From Psychromonas hadalis ATCC BAA-638 (GTDB lineage Bacteria > Pseudomonadota > Gammaproteobacteria > Enterobacterales > Psychromonadaceae), in contig NZ_ATUO01000022.1 of NCBI RefSeq assembly GCF_000420245.1, positions 1 through 34,135 on the forward strand: a stretch of DNA of 34,135 nt. Reading direction: 5' to 3'. The translations under genes and the position numbers were made by a program. The notes below the pieces were generated by a model. That model was not told the DNA's origin and did not search any database. It saw nothing but the letters and a program-made list of their open reading frames with translations. Of the stretch, positions 8,388 through 17,425 are shown one piece after another; the stretch's first letter is position 1, and the number at the start of each line of letters is the position of its first letter.

Positions 8388-9094
8388 AATAATGCCCCCC
8401 CTTCAATATCTAAAACTGTACCCGTGACAGCGCTGTTTTCTAACAAATACTGATAGCCATCAGCTAAGTGTTGTGGATTAGCAACATGATTTAACAGTGA
8501 GCTTCTTTTTGTTTTTTCGATAAATTCAACACGTGCTTTTGACCCCTCTTTACCATAAACGTCAGTATCGGTAATACCCGGACTTACCGTGTTAACACGA
8601 ATAGGAGCTAACTCTTTGGCGAGTGTTTTAGTGAGTGATTCAATTGCCCCGTTACCCATCGCTTTTGCTAGCGTGCCAGCTATTGCTTTTCGAGATAGTA
8701 AGCCACTGGTAAAAAGGATGCTTCCACTTTTAGATAGAACAGGCAATAAGCCTTGAATGAGCCGCAATGGGGAAAATACTTTTACCTCAAATAATTCTGC
8801 TACTAATTTAAAATCTAAAGCATCCAATTGTTGAGAAGCAATACGTGGAGCTGCTGTAAACACCAAATGATCAATATGTAAAATCTGTTTAATAAATCCA
8901 TTTACCTGATCTTTATTATTTAAATCTAATGTATATGCGACTGTTTTTTTACCAATTTTTTTAGCTAATGCAGAGTCTGCATGTCGTGAAACAGCAATGA
9001 CATCAGCTCCTTGCGTAGATAACTGTTTTGCTAACGCGAAGCCAATGCCTGATGACGCGCCTATGATAACTATTTTTTTGTTTGTTAATGACAT
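8384..9094 (-). CDS. SDR-fold protein lacking the usual YxxxK
   Basis: A 236-residue short-chain dehydrogenase/reductase-like protein. The cofactor loop G-A-S-S-G-I-G is at 12-18, S130 lies in F-T-S-G, and the downstream I-R-V-N-T-V-S-P-G-I block at 165-174 is well conserved. The catalytic Tyr and Lys are not where expected: aligning the A-I-E-S-L-T-K-T-L-A-K-E-L-A helix to the family puts K144 and N148 at the Tyr and Lys positions. The N-N-A-G motif is also replaced (T-A-A-P). It may be a divergent enzyme or a non-catalytic NAD(P)-binding partner. A GGAG 8 nt before the ATG lies inside the end of the preceding MDR gene, 1 bp away. Confidence 0.85.
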   Translation of the reverse strand: MSLTNKKIVIIGASSGIGFALAKQLSTQGADVIAVSRHADSALAKKIGKKTVAYTLDLNNKDQVNGFIKQILHIDHLVFTAAPRIASQQLDALDFKLVAELFEVKVFSPLRLIQGLLPVLSKSGSILFTSGLLSRKAIAGTLAKAMGNGAIESLTKTLAKELAPIRVNTVSPGITDTDVYGKEGSKARVEFIEKTKRSSLLNHVANPQHLADGYQYLLENSAVTGTVLDIEGGALL

Positions 9095-9095
9095 A

Positions 9096-10103
9096 TCATT
9101 CTCCAGAGAACGTTGTTAATACTGTTTTTCCAATACGTTGGCCTTTTTCTATTTCAATAAGGGATTGATTAATGTTCTTAATTGAGATCTTCCCACCTTT
9201 GTGTTGGAGCGTTGTTTTTAACGTACCTTTATCTATCAATTCTGATATTTTATTTAATAGGAACCCTTGTTTTTCGATATCTTTTGTTTGATGCATTGAT
9301 CGTGTAAACATGAACTCCCATACAAAGCCTGCACTTTTAGAAAATAGAGGCATTAAGTCTAGTGGCTCTGGTGTTTCGACAATGCTACAAATCATCCCTT
9401 GAGGTGCAATTAACTTACATAATGTAGGGAAGTACTGTGTGGTATTGTTTAAGCATAAAATATAGTCTGGTGCGGGTAGTGATTTTTTAGCAAATTCTTC
9501 AATGATATCTTTGCTGTGATCAACGGTATGATTGGCGCCTAAATTCATACACCAAAGCCGACTATCAGGACGAGATGCCGTTGCAATAACAGTGAGACCC
9601 GCTACTTTTTTAGCTAATTGAATTGCAATTGATCCTACTCCCCCTGCACCACCTATCACTAATAATGTTTTATCTTGGTCTTTAGATGGATTGATTTTTA
9701 AACGCTCAAAGAGGGCTTCCCATGCCGTGATAGATGTTAATGGTAGCGCTGCTGATTGTGTGAAATTAAGTGTTTTAGGTGCTTTTCCTACAATACGTGC
9801 ATCAACGAGTTGGTGAGATGCATAGCATCCTGGGCGGGTAATATCACCTGCATAATACACGTGGTCGCCAACAGAGAACTGAGAAACATTTTCACCGGCG
9901 GCTTCAACAATACCAGATGCATCCCAACCTAATATGCGTAATTGATCTTGAGCTGTTTTTATTGAGTTTTTAACTTTGTAGTCAGCTGGATTAATTGCAA
10001 TTGCTTCTATTTTAACTAATAGATCAAAACCTGTTGCGAGGGGGGTGGGTGGGGTTTGAATAATAAATTCACTTTGTTCACCATTATAACCAATTGTTTT
10101 CAT
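9096..10103 (-). CDS. MDR-family quinone oxidoreductase / zinc-type ADH-like protein
   Basis: A 335-residue medium-chain dehydrogenase/reductase resembling the NADPH:quinone reductase branch often named zinc-type alcohol dehydrogenase-like. Residues 1-130 form the GroES-like substrate domain and the nucleotide motif G-G-A-G-G-V-G is at 151-157. The four-Cys structural zinc cluster of classical alcohol dehydrogenases is absent, favouring a zinc-free quinone or enone reductase. It is the first gene of the reductase operon, with AGAGG 9 nt before the ATG. It is transcribed away from a LysR gene across a 96-bp gap holding a LysR-type dyad, so control by that regulator is likely. Confidence 0.88.
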   Translation of the reverse strand: MKTIGYNGEQSEFIIQTPPTPLATGFDLLVKIEAIAINPADYKVKNSIKTAQDQLRILGWDASGIVEAAGENVSQFSVGDHVYYAGDITRPGCYASHQLVDARIVGKAPKTLNFTQSAALPLTSITAWEALFERLKINPSKDQDKTLLVIGGAGGVGSIAIQLAKKVAGLTVIATASRPDSRLWCMNLGANHTVDHSKDIIEEFAKKSLPAPDYILCLNNTTQYFPTLCKLIAPQGMICSIVETPEPLDLMPLFSKSAGFVWEFMFTRSMHQTKDIEKQGFLLNKISELIDKGTLKTTLQHKGGKISIKNINQSLIEIEKGQRIGKTVLTTFSGE

Positions 10104-10144
10104 AATATTGCCTCTGACTGTTTAATTTGGATTGAATAGAGTAT

Positions 10145-10161
10145 ATTTCATCCATTGAAAT
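10145..10161. promoter_or_regulatory. T-N11-A dyad, putative LysR operator
   Basis: ATTTCA, a 5-bp spacer and TGAAAT form a perfect 6-bp inverted repeat matching the T-N11-A form typical of LysR-family sites. It lies between the divergent regulator and reductase operon. Direct binding is inferred from position and shape. Confidence 0.6.
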
Positions 10162-10199
10162 AAAATAATCATCAAATAATGGAATGACTGTTTTCATAT

Positions 10200-11111
10200 A
10201 TGAACAATCAACAGCAACTTGCAGAGCGACTTTTACTTTTTCATGGGGTTTCACAAACGCTAAATTTTGGACAAGCCGCGATTCGTTTAGGGGTTTCAAA
10301 AAGTCATTTAAGTCAGCAAATAAAAGCATTAGAAGGGCAATTGAGTTGTCAGCTTTTTTACCGTACGACTCGCTTGGTAACATTGACTGAAGCGGGGAAA
10401 AAATTACAATCCAGTAGTTTAGCGATGCAACAATTGATCGACAATGTACAAAATATTAGTGCGGATCTACATGAAAAAGTGAGTGGAACTCTGCGCATAT
10501 CCGTACCTATATCATTAGGCTTGGCATGGTTTACTGATATTACCTACCAATTTACTGCGTTATATCCAGAGATAGCGTTACAGTGCAGGCTTAATAATCA
10601 TCGTATTAACTTGGTTAAAGAAGAGTGCGATATCGCTATTCGTATTAGTGATAGCTTGCCTGATTTTGTTATCGCTAAGAAAATAGGTGTGATGCAAGAG
10701 GGAATTTATGCGTCACCTGAATATTTTAAAAGCCACGCTGGTATTGTGAAACCTGAGGATCTTATCGATCATCGTTGTTTTTTACATACGAATCTACTCT
10801 CTCAAAAAGAGTGGGTTTTTAAAAAAAATAATCAAGCCTTGAGTATAGCTCCCATTAAATCTTCGCTTAGTTTTGACATTCATCAACCCCTGTTAACGTT
10901 GGCAGAGCAAGGGAAAGGGGTAACTCGCTTACCAAAGTATGTAGCGCAACAAAGTGTTAAAAAAGGAGATGTTATCCCCCTTTTAGCTGATTATCACCTG
11001 CCAACGACTGATATTCATGCACTTTATTTACCACAAACAAATGTACCAGAGAAAATAAAAGTATTTATTAGTTTTATAAAAAAAATATTTAAGCAACAAA
11101 ATATGGTTTAG
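10200..11111 (+). CDS. LysR-family regulator of the reductase operon
   Basis: A 303-residue LysR-type regulator. The N-terminal winged helix-turn-helix (about 8-65) contains L-N-F-G-Q-A-A-I-R-L-G-V-S-K-S-H-L-S-Q-Q, followed by the linker helix and a periplasmic-binding-protein-like effector domain (about 90-295). The sequence is closest in feel to the group of DNA-binding regulators next to oxidoreductases (AaeR/YafC-like). The ATG lacks a strong Shine-Dalgarno sequence, but the HTH begins so early that no later start is possible. The divergent arrangement with the MDR gene and the dyad between them suggest it controls the reductase operon and itself; an electrophile or quinone inducer is an inference. 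Confidence 0.9.
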   Translation: MNNQQQLAERLLLFHGVSQTLNFGQAAIRLGVSKSHLSQQIKALEGQLSCQLFYRTTRLVTLTEAGKKLQSSSLAMQQLIDNVQNISADLHEKVSGTLRISVPISLGLAWFTDITYQFTALYPEIALQCRLNNHRINLVKEECDIAIRISDSLPDFVIAKKIGVMQEGIYASPEYFKSHAGIVKPEDLIDHRCFLHTNLLSQKEWVFKKNNQALSIAPIKSSLSFDIHQPLLTLAEQGKGVTRLPKYVAQQSVKKGDVIPLLADYHLPTTDIHALYLPQTNVPEKIKVFISFIKKIFKQQNMV

Positions 11112-11132
11112 TAGAAACAGATAGGAATTAAA

Positions 11133-12074
11133 ATGAATATAGTATTATTAGATGCATTAACCTTAGGAGATAGTGACTTATCTATTTTTAAAACCCTAGG
11201 AAACGTCACTTTTTATGAAACGACAAGACCGACTCAATGTTTAAAAAACATTGCTGATAATGAGGTTATTATCACCAATAAAGTGGTGATTGATGAGGCA
11301 ATCATTAAACAAAACCCACAGTTAAAACTTATTTGTATTGCTGCCACGGGTACCAATAATGTTGATTTTAATGCCGCTAAGAAAGCGGGCATTACGGTAA
11401 AAAATGTATCGGGTTATTCCACCGAGAGCGTGGCACAATCTACCTTTTCGATGTTATTTCAGCTATTACATCAACAACGTTATTATGATCAATATACCCG
11501 TGAGAAAAAATGGTGTGAAAGCCCTAATTTTACTCATATTAGTCGGCCATTCACGGAGTTAAAAGGTAAACGTTGGGGAATAATCGGTCTAGGGGGAATT
11601 GGCAAGCGTGTGGCCAGTTTAGCGACTGCGTTTGGCTGTGACATTTGTTATTTTTCTACCTCGGGTAAAAATAATCAAGCCGATTATCAACAGGTTGATT
11701 TAAGCACATTGCTCACGGAGTGCGACATCATCACCATTCATGCGCCGTTAAATAAACAAACCGAAAATCTGATTGATGCCGTTGCATTGCAACAGTTAAA
11801 GTCAGGCGCGATTATGCTTAATTTAGGACGTGGTGGTATTATTGATGAGTATGCGATGGCAAAAGCATTGGATGAGCAAGATATTTATCACGGTAGTGAT
11901 GTGTTGGCGATTGAACCAATGGTGAAAGATCACGTCTATTTTTCTGTGCAGCAGCAACAGCGTTTAGTGTTAACACCGCATACTGCATGGGCAAGTCGTG
12001 AAGCCCGCGCGACATTAATCGATAATATTGTTCAGAATATTGAAAACTGGAAAGCAAGCTTGCTTATTGAATAA
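11133..12074 (+). CDS. D-isomer-specific 2-hydroxyacid dehydrogenase (glycerate dehydrogenase-like)
   Basis: A 313-residue NAD-dependent dehydrogenase of the HprA/SerA fold, predicted to interconvert a 2-oxoacid and a D-2-hydroxyacid such as hydroxypyruvate and glycerate. The nucleotide motif G-L-G-G-I-G is at 152-157. The catalytic triad is intact: R233 in N-L-G-R-G-G, E261 in D-V-L-A-I-E-P and H283 in T-P-H-T-A-W. AGGA precedes the ATG, which lies 21 bp after the LysR stop with no terminator between, so the two genes are probably cotranscribed. The length and the S-G-Y-S-T-E-S-V-A-Q segment favour glycerate or hydroxypyruvate reductase, but the exact substrate is uncertain. Confidence 0.88.
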   Translation: MNIVLLDALTLGDSDLSIFKTLGNVTFYETTRPTQCLKNIADNEVIITNKVVIDEAIIKQNPQLKLICIAATGTNNVDFNAAKKAGITVKNVSGYSTESVAQSTFSMLFQLLHQQRYYDQYTREKKWCESPNFTHISRPFTELKGKRWGIIGLGGIGKRVASLATAFGCDICYFSTSGKNNQADYQQVDLSTLLTECDIITIHAPLNKQTENLIDAVALQQLKSGAIMLNLGRGGIIDEYAMAKALDEQDIYHGSDVLAIEPMVKDHVYFSVQQQQRLVLTPHTAWASREARATLIDNIVQNIENWKASLLIE

Positions 12075-12100
12075 AGTGCTTAAAGCTGTTTTTATAAGTA

Positions 12101-12146
12101 AAAAGCCCTGCTATCTGTGGATAAATCAGGGCTTTCTGTTTTTTAT
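12101..12146. terminator. Bidirectional intrinsic terminator
   Basis: AAAAGCCCTG and CAGGGCTTT pair across a 16-nt loop, with a T-rich tail to the right and A-rich sequence to the left, in the gap between convergent genes. It should serve both the dehydrogenase and the purine permease. Confidence 0.8.
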
Positions 12147-12165
12147 TGAAGGTTGAAAGCTGTTC

Positions 12166-13467
12166 TTAACCCGGGAAAAAGATTAATTTTAACAGGAATA
12201 GAACGGCTAAAAACCAAACGCTTGCGCTTAACTCTTTGGCTTTACCACTCATCACTTTAATGGCTGCATAAGTGATAAAACCAATGGCAATACCGTTCGC
12301 AATAGAGAACGTCAATGGCATCATAATAGCGATAATCACCACCGGGGCTGCTTCTGTAATATCGTCCCAGTTAATCTCTTTTAAGCCACCAACCATCAAT
12401 ACGGCAACATATAATAGCGCACCTGCTGTTGCGTAAGCGGGCACCATGCCAGCAAGTGGTGCAAAAAATAGTGCGAGTAGAAATAAGATACCAACCACCA
12501 CGGCGGTTAAACCAGTACGACCACCTTCAGCAACACCGGCCACACTTTCAATGTAACTGGTTGTTGTGGAAGTACCTAACATAGAGCCTGCAATTGAAGC
12601 ACCACTATCAGCCAATAATGCACGATTTAAACGGGGTAGGTTGCCGTCTTTATCAAGTAATTTAGCTTTGTCTGCAACGGCAATTAACGTGCCTGAAGTA
12701 TCGAACAGATCAACAAATAGGAAGGCAAAAATAACACTGATCATGCCGACGTTAAATGCCCCTGCAATATCCATCTGTAGGAATGTTGGTGCGATACTCG
12801 GTGGCATAGAAATAATACCCGCGTAGTGTATATCGCCAAAAATAATGCCAAGCACGGTTATCGCTAAAATTGCGATCATAACGCCTCCCTTAACACGGTA
12901 ATGTACCAGTGCAATCACCAAGAAGAAGCCTAATGATGCAAGCGCCGCGGGTAATTTTGTTAAATCACCAAGAGAAACTAATGTCGCAGGATTATCAACC
13001 ACAATGCCCGCATTTTTAAGTGCAATAAGTGCTAAGAAAAGCCCAATACCAGCTGCGATGCCTTTACGCATTGGTAGTGGAATTGAGTTGATGATCCACT
13101 CACGAATTTTAAATAGGCTCAGTAGGGTAAAACAGATACCTGAAAGAAAAACCGCACCTAATGCGATTTGCCATGTATAACCCATGTCAAGGACAACGAC
13201 GTAGCTAAAAAATGCATTTAGCCCCATACCCGGTGCAAGAGCGACAGGGTAGTTTGCATAAAATCCCATAATGAAACAGCCAATGGCAGCCGCTAAACAG
13301 GTGGCAACAAATACCGCGCCAGAATCCATTCCTGTGGCTGATAACATTGATGGGTTTACAAAAATGATATAAGCCATGGTCAGGAAGGTAGTAAATCCTG
13401 CAATAACCTCGGTTTTAAGTGACGTTTTATGTTCGCTAAGTTTAAATATTTTTTCAAGCATGTCCAT
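12166..13467 (-). CDS. NCS2/AzgA-type purine permease
   Basis: A 433-residue inner-membrane carrier of the hypoxanthine/guanine/adenine permease branch (PbuG, GhxP, PurP relatives), predicted to import purine bases with protons. There are 12-14 hydrophobic segments. Family blocks seen are E-V-I-A-G-F-T-T-F-L-T-M-A-Y near the N-terminus, A-L-A-P-G-M-G-L-N-A-F-F in TM3, F-V-D-L-F-D-T-S-G-T-L in TM8 and G-T-S-T-T-T-S-Y-I-E-S in TM10. The first ATG is preferred over the one two codons later because TAGG lies about 8 nt upstream. It is a single gene with TATAAT about 42 bp upstream. No purine riboswitch fits the short leader. Confidence 0.9.
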   Translation of the reverse strand: MDMLEKIFKLSEHKTSLKTEVIAGFTTFLTMAYIIFVNPSMLSATGMDSGAVFVATCLAAAIGCFIMGFYANYPVALAPGMGLNAFFSYVVVLDMGYTWQIALGAVFLSGICFTLLSLFKIREWIINSIPLPMRKGIAAGIGLFLALIALKNAGIVVDNPATLVSLGDLTKLPAALASLGFFLVIALVHYRVKGGVMIAILAITVLGIIFGDIHYAGIISMPPSIAPTFLQMDIAGAFNVGMISVIFAFLFVDLFDTSGTLIAVADKAKLLDKDGNLPRLNRALLADSGASIAGSMLGTSTTTSYIESVAGVAEGGRTGLTAVVVGILFLLALFFAPLAGMVPAYATAGALLYVAVLMVGGLKEINWDDITEAAPVVIIAIMMPLTFSIANGIAIGFITYAAIKVMSGKAKELSASVWFLAVLFLLKLIFFPG

Positions 13468-13508
13468 GTGATTGAGCCTATGTTGTAGAGAGTATGAATT
13501 TTGCGCGG

Positions 13509-13514
13509 ATTATA
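13509..13514 (-). promoter_or_regulatory. Candidate -10 box of the purine permease
   Basis: A perfect TATAAT on the minus strand would give a leader of about 35 nt. The region 17 bp upstream is a poor match to TTGACA, and no PurR operator-like palindrome was seen. Confidence 0.4.
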
Positions 13515-13616
13515 AGGTGTTAAGGTAAGGCTTCCTAGTGATTAAACTCATTTTTAAATCATGAAGTTAAAAAACTACACAAGGCAGTTTTCCTGTTTTA
13601 TTAAAAGCTTTTTTTA

Positions 13617-14603
13617 TCAACTAAGCGGTCTAATCACTTTTTTAGCAATTAACAGTGCACGTTTTGGTGCTGGGTGACCTTCCACTGTTTTAGTAGGATC
13701 ATTCGGATCTAAATAATCATCTAACGATTCATTGGTCATCCACGCAGTGCTACGCTGTTCACCTGTTAACGTGTCGTTAATGTCGACAATACGCACTTCT
13801 TCAAAACCACACTTTTCAACCCATAACTTAAGTGCTTCAGCACTGGGTAAAAACCAAATGTTGCGCATTTTAGCGTAGCGGTCTTGCGGTACTAACACAT
13901 CATTTTTGTCCCCTGCAATCACCAATGTTTCTAAGATTAACTCGCCACCTTCTACTAATTGATCTTGCAATTGGGTAATATGATCCATCGGTGATTTACG
14001 GTGATATAACACGCCCATCGAAAACACCGTATCAAATGCTTCAAGCTTAGGCAGTTCTTGAATGCCCAAAGGTAATAGATGTACATTTTGATCTTTATTG
14101 GCAAAATGACGTATCGTTTCAAACTGGTATAAAAACAGCTCACTAGGGTCAATGCCCACTACAAATTTAGCGCCCTCACCGCGCATACGCCACATATGAT
14201 AACCACTGCCACAACCGACATCTAACACATAACGATATTTAAGTGGGCTGATATGGGGTAATACTCTGTCCCATTTCCAATCACTGCGCCACTCGGTGTC
14301 GATATGGATGCCATGAAGTTGAAAAGGGCCTTTACGCCAAGGGTGAAATTTTTGTAATAGATTTTCCAGTTTTTTAGTTTCACCCACTGAAAGTTCACCT
14401 GCTTTACCTATTTCAACGCGGTCTTTAAACTCAATATAATCGGTTTTAATATCAGGGAATTTCTTGAGGATACGGTTCCAACTGGCGAGTTTTCCGTGTG
14501 CATGGGTATTTTCCCATTGATGTAGTTGTGTTGGTAAAATACGTAACCAGTGGCTTAAACGATTTTTCGCTATGATGCTGTAGAAGTTGCTGAAATTTAT
14601 CAT
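13617..14603 (-). CDS. cmoB: tRNA U34 carboxymethyltransferase CmoB
   Basis: CmoB transfers the carboxymethyl group of carboxy-SAM to 5-hydroxyuridine at position 34 of certain tRNAs, giving cmo5U. Recognisable blocks include W-R-K-G-P-F-x-[14 protein letters not shown], the SAM motif [14 protein letters not shown] and F-S-M-G-V-L-Y-H-R. The open frame extends 10 codons further up, but the Met at 14603 matches the known N-terminus (M-I-N-F-S-N-F-Y), has AAGGA 6 nt upstream and lies 1 bp after the cmoA stop. That start gives 328 residues, close to the usual 323. It forms an operon with cmoA. Confidence 0.96.
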   Translation of the reverse strand: MINFSNFYSIIAKNRLSHWLRILPTQLHQWENTHAHGKLASWNRILKKFPDIKTDYIEFKDRVEIGKAGELSVGETKKLENLLQKFHPWRKGPFQLHGIHIDTEWRSDWKWDRVLPHISPLKYRYVLDVGCGSGYHMWRMRGEGAKFVVGIDPSELFLYQFETIRHFANKDQNVHLLPLGIQELPKLEAFDTVFSMGVLYHRKSPMDHITQLQDQLVEGGELILETLVIAGDKNDVLVPQDRYAKMRNIWFLPSAEALKLWVEKCGFEEVRIVDINDTLTGEQRSTAWMTNESLDDYLDPNDPTKTVEGHPAPKRALLIAKKVIRPLS

Positions 14604-14604
14604 A

Positions 14605-15351
14605 TTAATCCTTGATGCTAATAATGGAGCCAAAATTAAAACACTGATACCAAAGATTATTGTGTTTAAATCCCGCTTGTTGCAGACGCGTGTAATGCTG
14701 CTTTACAGTATCGGCAACTAAAACATTTTCAAGGGAGGAACGTTTTTGGCTTATCTCCAGTTCGCTATAGCCATTATTACGTTTAAAGTCTAAATGCAGA
14801 TCGATAAGTAGTTGATGGCTCACCTTGTCTTCAAAAATAAATTTTTCAGAAAGTATCAGTACACCGCCGGGTAATAGGCCGTTGTAGATATTGGTTAATA
14901 GCGTCAGGCGTTTTTCTGGGGTAAGAAATTGCAGGGTAAAGTTAAGTACCACCACGGAAGCATTTTCGATGTTGATATTGCAGATATCATCTTGTAAAAC
15001 GGTAACGGGTGTTTCGGAACGATAAGCATAAATGGTTTCTGAGCAACGTTTTACCATCGCTTGTGAGTTATCAACGGCAATAATCTGACAACCTCTTTTA
15101 TCTTTTAACGCACTGCGCATGGAAAGTGTGGCCGCGCCCAGTGAGCAACCAAGATCATACAGATTGCTATTTTCGATCGCTTTTCGCTCGGTGATCATGG
15201 CAATGGTGTTAATGATTTTTTCATAACCTGGCACAGAGCGTTTTATCATATCAGGGAACACTTGCGCTACCTGTTCATCAAAGCAGAAACCAGCAATCTG
15301 ATCGAGTGGTTTATTGTAGATATTATCTGTTTGTGCCATTTTTTTTCTCAT
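14605..15351 (-). CDS. cmoA: Carboxy-S-adenosyl-L-methionine synthase CmoA
   Basis: CmoA converts SAM and prephenate into carboxy-SAM, the donor used by CmoB next door. Family blocks seen: [13 protein letters not shown]-x-R-S-V-P-G-Y, the SAM loop [23 protein letters not shown] and F-K-R[13 protein letters not shown]. At 248 residues the length matches the family (about 247). A start four codons later (15339) is equally possible; neither ATG has a strong Shine-Dalgarno sequence, although the later one follows GAGAAA. It is divergent from aspS, as part of a tRNA-function cluster. Confidence 0.96.
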   Translation of the reverse strand: MRKKMAQTDNIYNKPLDQIAGFCFDEQVAQVFPDMIKRSVPGYEKIINTIAMITERKAIENSNLYDLGCSLGAATLSMRSALKDKRGCQIIAVDNSQAMVKRCSETIYAYRSETPVTVLQDDICNINIENASVVVLNFTLQFLTPEKRLTLLTNIYNGLLPGGVLILSEKFIFEDKVSHQLLIDLHLDFKRNNGYSELEISQKRSSLENVLVADTVKQHYTRLQQAGFKHNNLWYQCFNFGSIISIKD

Positions 15352-15408
15352 ACATAAATTTGAGCAACTATTTTACTTAAATAAAGTGTGGTGGTCATTT
15401 TTTTCTTT

Positions 15409-15414
15409 TATAAT
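15409..15414 (+). promoter_or_regulatory. Candidate -10 box of aspS
   Basis: A perfect TATAAT lies 40 bp before the chosen aspS start. It falls inside the upstream extension of the open frame (15388-15453), which argues that the extension is not translated. The -35 is weak (TGTGGT region). Confidence 0.4.
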
Positions 15415-15453
15415 GCGTTCCATTATTTATACAACGAACAACAGGAATCGATG

Positions 15454-17238
15454 ATGCGCACAATGTATTGTGGTGAAGTGACTGAAAAAAATATTGGTCA
15501 AGAGATTAAATTGGTAGGTTGGATCAACAAACAGCGTGATTTAGGGGGGGTAACTTTTTTAGATCTGCGTGATCGTGAAGGTATTGTACAAGTGTTTTTT
15601 GATGGTGATACACCTGAAGCCACTGCGATTGCTGCCTCTGTGCGCAATGAGTTTTGCGTACAACTAAAAGGTCAAGTACGTGCGCGTCCTGAAGGTCAAG
15701 TTAATAAAGGAATGACTACGGGGGGCATTGAAATTCGTGGCCTTGAGCTAGAAATTTTAAACCGCTCAGAACCTTTACCACTTGATAGCAACCAAAAAAA
15801 TTCTGAAGAACAACGTTTACGTTACCGTTATTTAGATTTGCGTCGTCCTGAAATGGCTGAGCGTATGGTATTTCGCTCTAAAGTAAGTAGCTTTGTGCGT
15901 CGTTTCTTGGATGACAATGGATTTTTAGACATTGAAACACCTATTCTAACCAAAGCAACACCAGAAGGTGCGCGTGATTATTTAGTGCCAAGTCGTACCC
16001 ATAAAGGTCAGTTTTTTGCCTTGCCACAATCGCCACAGTTATTTAAGCAACTACTGATGATGTCAGGATTTGACAAATATTATCAAATTGTAAAATGTTT
16101 CCGAGATGAAGATTTACGTGCTGACCGTCAACCTGAATTCACCCAAATCGATATTGAAACGTCGTTTATGTCTGCTGATCAGGTGATGGAAAAAACCGAA
16201 GAGATGATCGTGAAGCTTTTCCAAGAGATGTTAAACGTTGATTTAGGCACTTTCCCTAAAATGACCTATGCAGAAGGGATGCGCCGGTTTGGTAGTGACA
16301 AACCTGATTTGCGTATCGATTTTGAGTTGGTTGATGTTGCCGACTTGTTAACAGAGGTTGAATTTAAAGTATTCTCTGGCCCTGCTAATGATAGCGACAG
16401 TCGCGTTGCTGTTATCTGTGTACCGGGTGGTGCAAAACTTTCTCGTAAAAATATTGATGAATACGGTAAATACGTCAACATCTATGGCGCGAAAGGGCTG
16501 GCATGGATGAAAGTGAACGAGGTCGCTAAAGGTCTTGAAGGGATAAAATCACCGATTGCTAAGTTTTTAAATGAAGAGATTGTTGCTGAGTTACTTAAAC
16601 GTACTCATGCAAAAGATGGTGACATCCTTTTATTTGGTGCTGATAAAGCAAAGATTGTTTCTGAAGCAATGGGTGCATTACGTCTGAAAGTGGCTGCCGA
16701 TTTAGGGCTGATTAAAGATGAATGGAAACCACTTTGGGTGATTGATTTCCCAATGTTTGAACCGTTAGAAGATGGTGCATTAACACCGCTTCATCATCCA
16801 TTTACTGCGCCAATTAACTTAACCGCAGAAGCGTTAGAAGCAAACCCAGTGGGCGCTATCTCAAATGCTTACGACATGGTATTAAATGGTTGTGAACTAG
16901 GTGGAGGATCAGTACGTATCCATAAACAAGATATGCAAGCCACTATTTTCCGTATTCTTAATATTTCTGATGAAGAAGCGCAGGATAAGTTTGGTTTCTT
17001 ACTTGAAGCACTACAGTTTGGCGCGCCACCACATGCAGGTTTGGCCTTTGGCCTAGATCGCTTGGTGATGTTAATGACAGGTACCAGTTCAATTCGTGAA
17101 GTGATCGCCTTCCCGAAAACCGCTTCTGCAGCTTGTCCTCTTACTAATGCACCGGGCTTTGCAAATCCAGCAGCATTGGCTGAATTAAATATTGTGGTAG
17201 TAAAAGAAGAAAAGAAAGAGCAACAAAAAGAAGATTAA
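15454..17238 (+). CDS. aspS: Aspartyl-tRNA synthetase
   Basis: A class II aminoacyl-tRNA synthetase that charges tRNA-Asp. It starts with the OB-fold anticodon domain (M-R-T-x-Y-C-G-E-V), followed by the catalytic core with motif 2 [18 protein letters not shown], the bacterial GAD insertion around residues 290-400, and motif 3 G-L-A-F-G-L-D-R-L near the C-terminus. The open frame reaches back to 15388, but the Met at 15454 matches the known N-terminus, has AGGA 7 nt upstream and lies downstream of a TATAAT. The resulting 594 residues compare with about 590 in E. coli. A strong terminator follows. Confidence 0.98.
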   Translation: MRTMYCGEVTEKNIGQEIKLVGWINKQRDLGGVTFLDLRDREGIVQVFFDGDTPEATAIAASVRNEFCVQLKGQVRARPEGQVNKGMTTGGIEIRGLELEILNRSEPLPLDSNQKNSEEQRLRYRYLDLRRPEMAERMVFRSKVSSFVRRFLDDNGFLDIETPILTKATPEGARDYLVPSRTHKGQFFALPQSPQLFKQLLMMSGFDKYYQIVKCFRDEDLRADRQPEFTQIDIETSFMSADQVMEKTEEMIVKLFQEMLNVDLGTFPKMTYAEGMRRFGSDKPDLRIDFELVDVADLLTEVEFKVFSGPANDSDSRVAVICVPGGAKLSRKNIDEYGKYVNIYGAKGLAWMKVNEVAKGLEGIKSPIAKFLNEEIVAELLKRTHAKDGDILLFGADKAKIVSEAMGALRLKVAADLGLIKDEWKPLWVIDFPMFEPLEDGALTPLHHPFTAPINLTAEALEANPVGAISNAYDMVLNGCELGGGSVRIHKQDMQATIFRILNISDEEAQDKFGFLLEALQFGAPPHAGLAFGLDRLVMLMTGTSSIREVIAFPKTASAACPLTNAPGFANPAALAELNIVVVKEEKKEQQKED

Positions 17239-17265
17239 TCTATTTTTTTGTAAAAACTTCTTTAT

Positions 17266-17306
17266 ACAAAAAGGGATAGTAACTTAGCTTACTCTCCCTT
17301 TTTTGT
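17266..17306 (+). terminator. Intrinsic terminator after aspS
   Basis: ACAAAAAGGGA and TCCCTTTTTTGT form an 11-bp stem around an 18-nt loop, with the T-run inside the right arm, 27 bp after the stop. Confidence 0.75.
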
Positions 17307-17425
17307 TTAAACAGAAAAATAGCCTTATCAAAGGCATTATTAAAGGGCTTAAAAAGCAACGCAATACCTAGTAAATGCATTGTAAAAACAGTATTATACG
17401 CCCTTAAATATCTATGGAAAGTAAA

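Noticed and set aside
10084-10390. Short ORFs overlapping the LysR start on both strands
   Set aside because: They are shadows of the LysR and MDR genes without ribosome-binding sites or domains.
15388-15453. N-terminal extension of AspS
   Set aside because: It contains the likely -10 box, is absent from known AspRS proteins, and a good Shine-Dalgarno sequence supports the start at 15454.
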